Source of the DNA: Carposina sasakii
Taxonomy: Eukaryota; Arthropoda; Insecta; Lepidoptera; Carposinidae
DNA: 64,000 bases
Direction: 5' to 3'
Assembly: GCA_014607495.2 (NCBI GenBank)
Contig: CP053169.1
Span: 2,976,001-3,040,000 of the forward strand
A program made the translations under genes and the position numbers. Of the stretch, positions 31,301-40,864 are shown one piece after another. The notes under the pieces are model-generated. The model did not search any database. It saw only the letters and a program-made list of their open reading frames with translations, and was not told the origin of the DNA. Within the stretch, counting starts at the first letter, position 1. The number at the start of each line of letters is the position of its first letter.

Positions 31301-33423
31301 CAGCAAGTATGAAATTACAAGTATCTTAACATACACCAGTACACAATCAATTGCGCCTACAACCAAAGGGTCAAACGACAATAGTCGCAGGTCACAATTG
31401 TGATTGCAACTGTAAAAACCTTAACAGAATTGCCTCTCTGACCTTTGGGAAAGAAAAACGTTTGTTACGCAATACTAATTCTATTGGACAATAGATGAAT
31501 CACGAAAATCGTGAAGAAGTTACAGGTACGAAAGTTTTGAACTTTCCGCCTTCCTGATTAGGTGTCTTAGGTAATCTATTTGCGATTTTTTTGCGGGGGA
31601 AAATCCCCCATTGTGGAGAAGTCCAGAACCAGGAAGAGATATTCCATACCTACTTTACGATATACACATGCATGTACAGTATATTGCAGTCCATTGCAGG
31701 ACGTAGGCCTCCGCCCGAGTCCGCCAGAAGGTACTACGTTAGGCGGGTTACGAAGGCGGGTTGAATTGATGATGGCAATATGATTTTCAAACTATGGTGC
31801 TTCTGCCCACCTAACGAAAACCCTTGATCGCCTCCTATGATATCCACGAGCAAACAAGGGGTGGTGCCATTCTACTCTGCCATCACCATACGGTCATTGT
31901 ACAATATAGTGTGTAACAAATATGGATATAATCGGTGTAAGAATCGTTAATCTATGAAAATGTTTTCGCAAGCAACTTTCGTTAGACATCTCCTAGGTAT
32001 TGCTTAATATTAAACACCTTGTTAAGTAATAAAGTTTGCTATAAAAGCTACAGTTTGCACAGATAAGTCGTCAAAATGCAGTGGTAAAACTGCTATTTAT
32101 TTCTCGTTTTTATTCATAGGTTGAAGGATAAACTAAATGCTGTCTCTATCTTGGTCAAGTTTTACAAAAAGACAGCATAAAATTTAACCCAACCCAACTA
32201 TCTGCCTTCTGTCTATTGAAAAATCTGCGCTTAATAATATTAAACTGATAGTCACCATATACTAAATAAATCAGTAAATTTTTTATAACAGTGTTAGGTA
32301 TAGTTTAAACAGTAGCGCTAGTTATTTTACCTACCTAAATATTAGATTATTGTAACTTCATAAAAATAATAATATTTGCTCTGTCAAATCACAGCGCCCG
32401 CGCCGTTTAGAACGCCCGCTGTGAAACACACTTATAGCCTTAATTAAACGTACCTTTATTACTCGCCGACCAAAGATTACTGGTTGGACTAGTCCTTTTT
32501 GGTTTGCTCTCTCTAAACATCAGGATGTCTGGAACTTTATTAAGTTTATTATCCTTGGGAATTACATCCGGGACTCTGTCTACATTCACCCGAACGAATT
32601 CCCCTTTAAGTATTTTAGTTTGATTGTCTTTAACTACCGGCGGTGGAGGTGCTTTATTTTTTTTATGAAACAACCTTTTCCTATCAGGTTTCGTGGGAAC
32701 ATCTATGTCTGTGTAGATTCCACTATCGACATCTCCTATGTCGCCTATATCACTTCTTAGGCCAATCAGACTCATAGGTTGATCGAAGCGCGTGTTCATA
32801 TGTTTTGATTGCACTGACAAATGGGTGACTCCATCATTATCAGTCATCTGCATCAGATCAAAAACTCGTCCTTTGTCAAAACTACTGTAATCATCTATAC
32901 TATTCTTTCTATTTCTAACCACGTCAGCACTTTTCTTCTTGGGTGAGAATAGATTCTCACTGCTGGCATAGTTGTTTGTGTTCTTTGTCAATCGATTTCG
33001 CATTTTAAAATATTTGTACGTGAAATATATCCTCTTGAAATCCTGTTCGTTCTCAAACTTCACTACAATCGCTTCCTTTATTAGGTTTTTAGTCAAATAG
33101 AAGACTAGGGTGTTGTCGCAATTCGGATAGTTTTCAACGTTTACACAATTCGTTATGTCATCTATTAATATATTTTCGCATTTGCTAGGCTTCAGCTCTG
33201 CGTAGTCTCTAAGAAGATTCTGTTTATCTTCTTCCTTGATTTCTTCTTTAGTTAGGAGTTGTAGTTGGTCCTTCTCGTTGAAGCCGACGACGGTTTTAAA
33301 TGTCTGCGGTGAGGAAGGTTTAGGGATTGTCATAATGTCGAACTGTTGGTTATTGTTGTGGAGCTTCTGGCGCGCCACGATGGTGGCAAAGCCGCCGGTC
33401 CTGGCGGTCTTTTTAACCGTCAT
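21730..33423 (-). CDS. Unrecognised protein of at least 516 residues, with a possible PTB/PH-like segment
   Basis: The CDS is join(33423..32454, 22310..21730). The two open frames join in phase: exon one ends with G before GTACGT, and exon two begins TT after TTTTCAG, giving GTT (Val324). I do not know the family. Residues 84-140 (NILIDDITNC, TLVFYL, VVKFENEQDFKRIYFTYKYF) have a strand-strand-helix pattern like the end of PTB or PH domains; this is inference. Residues 145-255 are polar and Ser/Asp-rich; KAPPPPVV (257-264) is a proline run; the rest is basic and proline-rich without membrane segments or a signal peptide. An acceptor (GTTACAG) ends at 33431, 8 nt before the ATG. The ATG may therefore follow a 5' UTR splice, or the frame may continue into an earlier exon. 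A cytoplasmic adaptor-like protein is a guess. Confidence 0.8.
22424..22540 (-). mobile_element. Helitron-like element with internal deletion
   Basis: It starts CTAGTGGACGCCCGC and ends TATTATATGTATAGA, but the middle is lost: ACTCGGTTCTATTGCG joins the two end regions. Confidence 0.7.
22652..22725 (-). tRNA. tRNA-like pseudo-gene or SINE head (Pol III type)
   Basis: This 74-nt minus-strand unit begins GACCCGG and ends TCGGGTGA. The acceptor stem pairs in 6 of 7 positions, the A-box is GGCTTAGTGGTTATAGC, and the T-arm GTGGGTTCGATTCCCAC is perfect. The anticodon arm is poor (4 bp, oversized loop), so no amino acid can be assigned. A T8 Pol III terminator follows. Its 5' flank (AATTACTCGGATGACGAATT on the plus strand) recurs at 56271, so it is part of a repeat, not a lone tRNA gene. 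Confidence 0.5.
22880..23128 (+). repeat. Repeat family L, longest copy
   Basis: It contains CTACAGCTGCTTCTCTTCCC, GACCACCTGTCACTACTAAC, CTCAAAATTGGTCAGAAGTG and GGGATAAAGGCGTGATTATA, then (TATG)n. The tail and head suggest a LINE- or SINE-type retroposon. Confidence 0.72.
23129..24239. other. Intron DNA, nothing recognised
   Basis: Part of the 10-kb intron. ORFs at 23184-23417 and 23727-23927 have no protein features. Confidence 0.4.
24240..24320 (+). repeat. SINE-like fragment with B-box
   Basis: GGGCGGGTTCGATTCTCACC resembles a tRNA T-arm/B-box. No A-box was found upstream. Confidence 0.4.
24385..24686 (-). mobile_element. Helitron-like element, complete
   Basis: CTAGTGGACGCTCGCGACTC at the left and ATTATATGTATAGA at the right; it contains TTAAGTGGGACC and CGGTTCAGCTGTTTCTGAG. 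It is inverted relative to 16428. Confidence 0.73.
24705..24957. mobile_element. Repeat family D, right end lost
   Basis: It begins after TA with CAGGTTGTAACAAAAGGGGT and runs to CTTAACATACCCTTTT. The right terminal repeat is replaced by a (TTCTA)n microsatellite. Confidence 0.7.
24958..25010. repeat. Compound microsatellite
   Basis: About five TTCTA units are followed by about seven AGA units. Confidence 0.85.
25012..25075 (+). repeat. Repeat family M, 5' fragment
   Basis: CATGGCTGTGTTCCCGAAAT, then TCAGAACTGCAAGATCATAA. Confidence 0.65.
25132..25388 (-). repeat. Repeat family B, full length
   Basis: Inverted copy from CCGCGTGGTGCCGGCAGAG to GCAATAGGCTGATGATGATG. Overlapping minus ORFs here are repeat shadows. 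Confidence 0.85.
25389..26825. other. Intron DNA, nothing firmly recognised
   Basis: A stretch at 26050-26230 (GGCACCACCCTATTTCCGGC and neighbours) looks repeat-like, but I have no second copy in the window. Confidence 0.35.
26826..27020 (+). repeat. Repeat family B, 3'-truncated
   Basis: From CAGCCTATTGCAGTCCACTG to TTACGATACCCACGGGC, with a short deletion after ACGTAAGCCA. Confidence 0.75.
27432..27655. other. Cluster of TGATCACC palindromes
   Basis: TGATCACCCAGGTGAT (27432), TGATCACCCAGGTGATCA (27582-27599), the half-site GGGTGATCA (27607-27615) and the perfect 18-bp palindrome TGATCACCTAGGTGATCA (27638-27655). It lies in the large intron of the unknown gene. Whether it is regulatory or a decayed repeat is not known. 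Confidence 0.6.
28008..28152 (+). repeat. Repeat family M copy
   Basis: GGGTAGCCAGAACTGCAAGA, TTCCTTAGTGGCCGAGTTCT, then GCAACTGATGTATTTGG. Confidence 0.65.
28153..29104. other. Intron DNA, nothing firmly recognised
   Basis: 28310-28450 shares scattered words with 27770-27900 (TTGAAATC..ATTC, CGCGA.ACTAATC), perhaps an old duplication. No gene is supported. Confidence 0.3.
29105..29338 (+). mobile_element. Helitron-like element, different 5' body
   Basis: It starts near ACTAATATTATAAACGCGAA and holds a (GGAT)4 run, but ends with the same CGGACGAAGTCGCGGGCATC and CACTAG|T as the 16428 family. Confidence 0.65.
29612..29662 (-). repeat. Repeat family M fragment
   Basis: GATAAGCTAGAAACTTATCA and CATCTATCCCCGCTATG. 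Confidence 0.55.
29698..29933 (-). mobile_element. Family P element (Helitron-like)
   Basis: CTAGCAGCCGCCCACGACTT at the left; TAATATTAGTATAGA at the right. It contains GTGCGAAGCCGGGCAGG and CCTGAGATTAGCGCATTC. The terminal CAGCTTTATAATATTA unit is duplicated. A second, damaged copy is at 55668. Confidence 0.65.
30008..30257 (+). repeat. Repeat family B, full length
   Basis: From CAGCCTATTGCAGTCCACTG to CTCTGCCGGCACCACGCGG. Confidence 0.85.
30258..30777. other. Intron DNA, nothing recognised
   Basis: Overlapping ORFs on both strands (30388-30761) show no conserved protein pattern. Confidence 0.4.
30778..31027 (-). repeat. tRNA-derived SINE, family A
   Basis: Minus-strand copy with B-box GGGTTCGAATCCCGG and body TTAGTACCCACGACACAAT. 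The tail region carries a partial internal duplication of CCTAGTTCCACA / CCTAAGTTCCACAT. Confidence 0.75.
31064..31262 (-). repeat. Repeat family M, good copy
   Basis: ATACATCAGCTGCTTCATCC, CGTAAGAGTCGACTAAGGAA, AGCTAGCAACTTGTCACTGA and TATGATCCTGCAGCTCTGGC. Confidence 0.75.
31679..31894 (+). repeat. Repeat family B, diverged
   Basis: ATTGCAGTCCATTGCAGGAC through GGTGGTGCCATTCTACTCTG; it has several internal losses. Confidence 0.65.
31895..32453. other. Intron DNA next to the donor of the unknown gene
   Basis: Nothing recognised; a short GC-rich block (GCGCCCGCGCCGTTTAG) is at 32393-32409. Confidence 0.35.
32454..33423 (-). CDS. Unrecognised gene, first visible coding exon
   Basis: It holds 323 codons plus one base, from MTVKKTARTGGFATI to TSNLWSASNK. 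The donor GTACGT starts at 32453. The open frame is far longer than anything else in the window, which supports a real exon. Confidence 0.85.
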
Positions 33424-33430
33424 GGCTGGC

Positions 33431-34499
33431 CTGTAACAATGAGAGATTTCAAATTAACATTTAAGGTAGCAAGTAAGATTTCTAAATATAAATTCAAGTG
33501 ACCGAATGGCATTACCCATTAAGATTTAAATATTTTTGGGCATTCATGAATATTGCATTGGACCCTTCATTTTCTTTTATCGCTATAATGCATAGGTAGG
33601 TACCTAATAAATGATTTTCTTGTTAGTGCGCTAGGGAACTAATGTAGGGGTAAAACCGGCCACCAAACGGCTTAAAAACTTAGCAATATTCATTGATAAA
33701 GCGTATATAAGTACCTATTGAATTATGGCAATATAAACCTTCCTTGCGATAAAGTTAACTTCAAATAGGATTACCTGGATGGAACATTAGTTTTTTTAGA
33801 GATGCTTCGATTAATTAGATACACTGCGATAGAGTATAATTATGAATATTAGTGAAAGAGTGATCTTTTTAGGGTTATTAGACTGTTCAAGATGAAATAA
33901 TGTTTTTTTTAATTGTTACTATTCAGTCTCGAAAGCTTGCAGGTCTTGATAAAGTACACCATTCGGAATGACATACTTAAGTAAAATCTTAGTAGGTAAT
34001 AGGTAAATTAAAGTTTAAATTCTTTACATTATAATTAAACATTGATAATTAAAAACTGCGGTAAGAGAAAGCCATTAAAAATGGTTTATCTGTCACCATC
34101 ACGTATTATTAAAACAATAGATTTGTCGAGCGTGTGAGACAGCACAAGGAAAAAACATATTTCCGGGAGTTGAGGCGAAGAATGAATCTAATTTTATGTA
34201 AGAATTTTATTAATGTAGGGTATTTTAGAGAAGATATTTAAGGCATATGCTAAAGTAGATCAAGACAGTTAAATTTGTTTTGAATAAACATATACCCTGG
34301 TTAATAACAAATAACCCTCATCTTCTTACCCACATCTTATTATTTATGGAGTCGGCGCAATATGGTTTCTTTCGAAACTCATATTGGCAGGGATTTGGCA
34401 TTTGTTTTTACAACCGGCTACATGTCTAACTCTAACCCTTATCGGGTATAGCTCGGTAAAGAATTTTAGAATATTAAAATTACAATCAAATCAGTGGTA
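33431..34499. other. Upstream of the unknown gene's first visible exon
   Basis: It should contain a 5' UTR intron or an earlier intron, because an acceptor ends at 33431. No upstream exon could be identified. Confidence 0.35.
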
Positions 34500-34555
34500 C
34501 AGGCCCGTGACTGGAATTGAACCTACGCCGTCTGACGGCTGCAGCTACAAGATAT
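34500..34555 (-). repeat. SINE-like fragment with B-box
   Basis: The minus strand gives GGCGTAGGTTCAATTCCAGT, a T-arm/B-box-like block. No A-box is seen. Confidence 0.35.
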
Positions 34556-34603
34556 AACAAAAAGATATAAGCGAAAAGCTATGTAAATATAGTGGGCACT
34601 ATA

Positions 34604-34860
34604 CAGGATGTAACAAAAAGGGTATGTTAAGCAAAAACCTATATAAATAGCCCACTGTAGAGAACCTATCTACAAAATTTGAGACCCGAAATCACATGTT
34701 TATTTTTCCCGATAGTATGGAGAATTTTTAAATATCTCAGGAATTATACAATCTTAAAAAATAAAAATGTGATTTCGAATCTCAAATTTTGTAGATAGGT
34801 TCTCTATAGTGGGATATTTACATAGATTTTCGCTTATAATACCCTTTTTTTTACACCCTG
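34604..34860. mobile_element. Repeat family D, complete
   Basis: CAGGATGTAACAAAAAGGGT at the left and TTTTTTACACCCTG at the right, flanked by TA. The internal halves are themselves inverted (ATAGAGAACCTA-type / TAGGTTCTCTATAG). A D fragment precedes it at 34568-34600. Confidence 0.75.
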
Positions 34861-35064
34861 TAGAGAACCTATTTCCAAAATTTGAGACTCGAAATCGTAT
34901 GTTTATTTTTTTAAATTTTATGAATATTCCTAAATTGTTAATTCTCCATACTATCTTAAAATATAAACATAATTATGATTTCGAGTCTAAAATTTTGTGG
35001 ATAGGTTCTTTTTAGTGGGCATTTACATAACTTTTCGCTTAACATACCCTTTCTGTTACAACCT
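34861..35064. mobile_element. Second family D element, left end missing
   Basis: It starts at TAGAGAACCTATTTCC directly on the right end of the previous D and ends CTTTCTGTTACAACCTG before TA. The two form a head-to-tail pair. Confidence 0.7.
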
Positions 35065-35207
35065 GTATAAAGCATTAGATTTTTCGCCTATGGTTATATT
35101 TTTGAGCCGAATGCTAAAACAATGAATTTGACAACCACCATACCTCTCACAAGTTTTACAGAAGTCGAGGATTATTACTTACTTAAACGCCAAGAAAAAC
35201 CAAGTAC

Positions 35208-35967
35208 TTAGGGGAAGGTGGGGTAATTGAGAACGGCGGGTAATTGAGAACAGTTGAATATCAAATAAACCTCCCGCACTACATCGCCCGCACACATCTA
35301 ATCTGATGCGCTTGCCAGCCCTTAGTATGCCCGCAAAAGTGCGAGTGAGAAGATGCACGCATTTCGTCACGGTGAGTCTAATAATCTTTTACGTAATTTT
35401 GTTACAATTTTTGTCGCATGTAAAAATCAGCATAAAAAGGATATTTTTGAGGTTAATGACAACATATTTTGTTGCCATCTTACATGTACTATCAGTTTAT
35501 AAATTCCAAGTAGTTTTAAGTTCACCGCCACTAATATTGCGAGTAACGGTCATTTTGTTTCGACTTTCCAAGTTCGGGTAATTAGGAACGTTGCGTTATT
35601 GCGTTAGGTGCGTCATTTGCAATACCTGGGTACATGATAAATTACGTTACGTGTGATTTGTGCTAAACTAAATATTTATAGCAACTACTTATTAAGACTT
35701 AAGTATGTCGTTCGCAATTACCCCATATGGTTCGTGTCTCCACCGCGGGCTGATCTCAATTACCCCACACGATATCGGGTAAATACGAACACCAATGTTT
35801 TTTATTTTCTTAATTTTTTTTATTATAAAGTTTATTTCCAAAAGTTTTGAGTTAATTTCTTTGTAGCTGGATAAGTAACGTTCCTGTTGCAATTACATTT
35901 ATGACTTTCTTTTATTATTTTACAGGGTTGTAAGTTAGGTGTTTCCAAATACCCCACTTTCCCCTAA
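35208..35967. mobile_element. DNA element with TTAGGGGAA ends and repeated GGGTAATTGAGAAC motifs
   Basis: The ends TTAGGGGAAGGTGGGGTA and TACCCCACTTTCCCCTAA are inverted with one mismatch in 18. Variants of GGGTAATTGAGAAC recur inside in both orientations (35221, 35239, 35576, 35717, 35757). No transposase is recognised. Confidence 0.75.
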
Positions 35968-36482
35968 TCGGGGACAGCAAACTAAAATTAGTACTCAGAA
36001 TATTCAATTAGACAGGCTTAGGTATGTAATTAGCATTCTGACTAGCGCTTACCACATGTACTTCATTTAAACAATAGGATAATATGATTTTACATAATAT
36101 TAAAGTTATTTCCTGATATGAAACTAGGTGAACTATTGGCACATACTTAGTGAATCGTCTCTTCTGATTTTATCTTGTTTTATTGTAACTTCTTTTGAAA
36201 TAGAATATTTTTTGTCAAAATTATGAAAATAATAGGTAGGTACGTTATACCTACCTTGCTATATTTCAGTTCAAAACAATTTATATTGTTTTTTAAGATC
36301 ACCTGAGTTGGCAAACCTGAGGAGGCCTTTGCCCAGCAATGGGACACCACGATGGCTACATTAAAAAAATACCTATTTGGGTAAGTAACTTCGGTACTTA
36401 GCGTGAATGAGTGATAAGCACCCAAACAACATTAAACTTACAATCCTTGGGATAATCAAACAATTAGTAGGTACTTAGTATA
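35968..36482. other. Intergenic, nothing recognised
   Basis: A short GAGGCCTTTGCCCAGCAATG block (36332-36351) is B/L-like in style but too short to assign. Confidence 0.35.
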
Positions 36483-36742
36483 CAGGGTGTAACAGAAAGG
36501 GTATGTTAAGCGAAAAGCTGTATAAATAGCCCACTATAGAGAACCTATTCCCAAAATTGGAGACTTGAAATCACATTTTTAACTTTCAAGATTGTATGAA
36601 AATTCCTGAGAAATTTAAAAATTCTCCATACAATCAGGAAAAATAAACATGTGATTTCGGATCTCAAATTTTGTGGATAGGTTCTTTATAGTGGGCTATT
36701 TACATAGCTTTTCGCTTAACATACCCTTTTTGTTACATCCTG
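36483..36742. mobile_element. Repeat family D, complete
   Basis: CAGGGTGTAACAGAAAGGGT and TTTTTGTTACATCCTG, flanked by TA on each side. Large foldback interior. Confidence 0.8.
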
Positions 36743-38114
36743 TATAATTAGATTACTTATAGTTTTTTTTTTGGTCCTTTATAAAACTTAAAAAGCCACT
36801 AGCTGGATTTATAAATTCTAAAGTAAGAAAACTTGTGCCTTAATTACCAAGTACAAACTACTAAAACAAATCAAGGCAATCTATGAAAGGCATCTTTACC
36901 TCATTAGCCACTACCTCACAGGCTCCAAACGACTTGATAAAGAGATTTAGCAGACCACACCACACCATTTGAGCACCTTCTGAAGAAGCGCTTGTTCTAA
37001 TGTCACTTACGTACTAGTACACACGTTAGTAGTATTTATTTATTTATCTAAAGAACATACAGCATAGTACATGTAATAGATCCAGCCTAATACTTAACTA
37101 AAACCAATTACCATGTTCTACAGCTCAACTAACAAAAGTGAGAAAAAATTAAAACAATTAGGTACCTACCTAACCATAACATAAAATCAATACAGAAAAT
37201 AATTAATTACAGCAGGCACCAGGAAACAAAAACATAACTGTGAATATAAGCGTGTGAGTGTATACGCGTAAGTTTGAGTATCTTTGGACGGTTTTGAATA
37301 TATATTTTGTTTAGTAATAACGTCACCTAAAATAGGTTATTTCGTTTCGCATTATGTTTATATGTTCGTTACTTGCTGGCCTGCTGGCAAACGTTGTTTT
37401 GTTATTGGAATTATGTATTCAGTTCAATTGATTGATAAACTCATCGTACCTTATACGGTTTGTCGAAATACTCTTCGCCGGTAGAACATTTCGCCGAAGA
37501 CACATTTCATTGGCTGATCCAGAGTTGAATACAAGCGGGATGATTTGACCAAATGGCCGTGGTATAAGGATTATAATTATTTATTGGCAAAAAGAAAAAT
37601 AAATAATAAAAATGTCCATATCATAAGGTTGAGAAGGAGAATGAATATAGTGGATGCCCACAACTTAGTCCGAGTGGACTACTTAGGTACTCATACAAAA
37701 TCATCTAGCGATATGAAGAATACCGAGACAAAAATTTTTATATGAGATCCGTATTGATATGACTTTGTAAATCGAAGAAAGCGCAAATAACTCATGCACA
37801 TTTCAGGCGCCATTACAAAAAATGTCGTGCAAAAACCGTTTTAACGTTACATCAACGTTATTAGCCGTCGCGACATTTGAAAACGTGGGACCTTCAGCCT
37901 TTTCCAGCAATTAACCAACGGTAAACAAAATTGGATAATTGCCAGAGGACGGAAACATCGGACTATCGTAGGAAAGATCGCATTGTCCCCAGTTTTCACC
38001 ACGACAATGGATTCGCATAATTATTCTTAGCTCTTAGAAGAAAATAAATATTTACTTTTATTTAGAGAACTGTAAATAGAAATGTTGGATAATGGAGTAG
38101 GTCTTCTAGGAGTA
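36743..38114. other. Intergenic; one Helitron end fragment
   Basis: 37648-37683 (TAGTGGATGCCCACAACTTA, then GTCCGAGTGGACTAC) is a decayed Helitron-like terminus. Nothing else is recognised. Confidence 0.4.
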
Positions 38115-38533
38115 GGTTCTTTTTAAGATCTATTCCGGTCCGATCCCTTAATCTATCCCTTTTTACTTTAAATCCACAACAAATTCCGGTCTGATACCAA
38201 AACAATTTTTACATTCCGGTTTGATCCCGTTGAGTTCTTTTTTACTGTGTAAGGTCAGAATTTAAAATAGGAAATAAAAGAATGAAAATTCTACAAGTAA
38301 AATTCAACAAGCATTCGAAAAAAATATTGTATGTCTACTGTTTTTTTTTTGCTAACAGTACTAAAAAATCATTGAGAAGACACATGGGATCAGAACAGAA
38401 TACAAAATAAAAAAAATATTCATCTGATCCCGCGACGGGATCGGATAGGAATAAAATTATAAAATGAAATAAAACGAATCCTTTGCGGGATCACTTGCTT
38501 GGATCGGAACGGAATAGATCTTTTTTAAAAACC
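38115..38533. mobile_element. MITE with ~32-bp inverted ends
   Basis: GGTTCTTTTTAAGATCTATT then CCGGTCCGATCC at the left; GGATCGGAACGGAATAGATC then TTTTTTAAAAACC at the right. Inside, ATTCCGGT and GATCCCG words repeat. No coding. Confidence 0.75.
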
Positions 38534-39629
38534 AGCGCTGTTTTCCATGGGAGGCAACCCTTACCCTGTCTCAGCAGCATTCAGCTGAAAAAGGACTTGT
38601 TTGGCTACACATAGGCGTGATTTAACTGGCAGGTTCCTGATAGGGTGCACAGTTCTTCTAGATTGTTTAATGTTGCACTACATACATACTTTTTATATTA
38701 CATAACTACTTTTCACTGTCTCTATTTCTATCCTGTTTGTTTAGTCTCATTGTTGCTATTGTGTCTTTGTGTGTGTAATCCCCTAATAAAAACCTATCAT
38801 ATTCTAGGCTAAGCCCTAAGAAGACCTCGAGTATGAGGAGCTTTGGGTGGGCGAAGGTTCATTATGTTGTAAAGAGACTAATTTGACAGCCGATCTTTAA
38901 CCATGTTGCCGATCTGATTTGATTTGATCTCTTGGATAGAAATAATTTCATACCCAATATTTTTAACGAACCCAGAAATTATATTAAATAAAGCTTAGCC
39001 TAAGCTGACGATACACTTCTTCGCTTAATTTTGGGACACACTTATGACATTATTAACTTTATTACTAAGTATTTTTATTTTATTTTGTTTTGTTTTCTTT
39101 TTTTTTTGTTTTGTTTTGTTTTATTTTATTATGGCAAAAAAACAATCATTACAATGTTATTGGTACACAATAAGTATTATATCCTTACAAAAGACCTAAT
39201 AGTGCCAAAAAATAATATTTAAGTGTAGCTAAGCAGGCAAACACTATAATTAACTATAATTTAATTTATTATTTAGGTATAATTATTTATAATTATGTAT
39301 TATTTTAACGATAATGACATAACATAACATAAAAGGAAGAAACAGAAAGAAAAGGTGTTTTAAAATGTTTTACAAAATGATCACACTCCAGCCATTTATA
39401 TCAGTCCTCGCTCTTGACTGCAGTATCGTATATTTTAATTAGTTTACCTTAATACGGCTAGAATATGGTTTATGGCCATATGGCTGTTATACACGCATAA
39501 GTTTATGATTCAACACACCGTATATAAAAGTGTCCTTTAGGTCAATGTAAGATTTCAAGGCATTGATTAAAATTGAACGGAAATTCTTGGATATCTATTT
39601 ATAAATTGTCATTACATACATAGATGTAG
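38534..39629. other. Intergenic, low-complexity patches only
   Basis: A T-rich TTTTGTTTTG run spans 39072-39130. 38740-38880 has AATAAAAACCTATC and GGGTGGGCGAAGG blocks that look like an unclassified repeat tail. Confidence 0.35.
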
Positions 39630-39770
39630 ACACGGCTGTATTCCCGAAATGAGGTAGCCAGAGCTGCAAGATCATAACGGATATCCCGCAGCTACGTTTA
39701 GCATAACGAAGACAAATGTAAATGATCAGTGACAAGTTGCTAGCTGATCGCCTGAAAGAACGTCCTTAGA
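39630..39770 (+). repeat. Repeat family M copy
   Basis: ACACGGCTGTATTCCCGAAA, GCCAGAGCTGCAAGATCATA and TCAGTGACAAGTTGCTAGCT. Confidence 0.7.
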
Positions 39771-39869
39771 AAAAATTTACATTTTAAGTGCATAAATTGT
39801 ACTTTGAATACACACATATAAAAAAGGCTACAAGTACTTCAGTAGGTACCTACTTACGCCCCTGACCTG

Positions 39870-40170
39870 CACCGGTATGATGAATTTGGTGAGAGCGAAA
39901 TGTTTCACGTTTAAACGTCAAATCCACAGAGCTAAATAATAACTAGACAAGGCAAATGTTTCTACTTCGTGTGTAAAAAGGGATTGCAAACCACTTCTAT
40001 CAGCCCTAATTCCTTCAGCCCTGGCTTGAGAACGTGTGTCTATTCTAATTCATAAGTATATTTTTTACATGCAAATTACATCCATTTAGTTTATCTAGTT
40101 ATTAATAGCTCTGTGAATTTGACGTTTAAAAGTGAGACATCTCGCTTTCACCAAACTCATCATACCGGTG
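39870..40170. mobile_element. Family H foldback element
   Basis: CACCGGTATGATGAATTTGG and CCAAACTCATCATACCGGTG, with the same interior as the 18798 copy. Confidence 0.8.
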
Positions 40171-40684
40171 TTGAGCTACTGTCGACTATCTATGTATGAC
40201 TGTTGTATTTTTGTAAAGCCCGGAATTAGCACAGTTAAAAATACAAAACAGAAGGTATAAATAGCAGATGATGATTAATAAATAAATGTTTTTTAAAGGA
40301 AGATTTTCAAAAACAAGCACTTATGAGTAATTGAAGGCGAGTGTGTAATTACAGGAAAAAAGTTAAATCAGAAATGCTTACCGTTTAAGGTAGGTACGAG
40401 GACAAGGATCCTGGAGCCTTGTTCTGACCTCTATCATTACGGAAACGGAAAACAACGATTTTATTAACCAAATTGGTATCTTGCTGACTAGATTGTGCGA
40501 GATTATATTTGGATCATGTAAGAGCCTGTGCAGTACTATGATCTACTTGCCTTATATGCCAAATACCCACTCTAATGCACTAAAGAATCGGTCAAAATGT
40601 AGAATTTGTCACAAAAAGACTATGAATGTTAAATGTAGACTAAACGTTAATAGAAAAGTAGATAGGTAATGTGCAGATGTAGGC
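40171..40684. other. Intergenic, nothing recognised
   Basis: No supported feature; the ORF at 40481-40669 has no protein features. Confidence 0.4.
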
Positions 40685-40810
40685 TTTTACTAGAATATAT
40701 CACCTGCATCTCCTTCCATGCATATCGTACGTCAGTATCGAAGAGTACCTGTAGGTAAATTCAGGGCCGATCCCTCAGACGATGAACTAGTAACTACTCA
40801 CTGATATTTT
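40685..40810 (-). repeat. Repeat family M copy, diverged
   Basis: AATATATCACCTGCATCTCC, TTCCATGCATATCGTACGTC and GATGAACTAGTAACTACTCA. Confidence 0.6.
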
Positions 40811-40864
40811 AATGCTATTGTTTAGTCACAGCGTCGATTGGAATCTGTCAGGTGACGTACGAAA

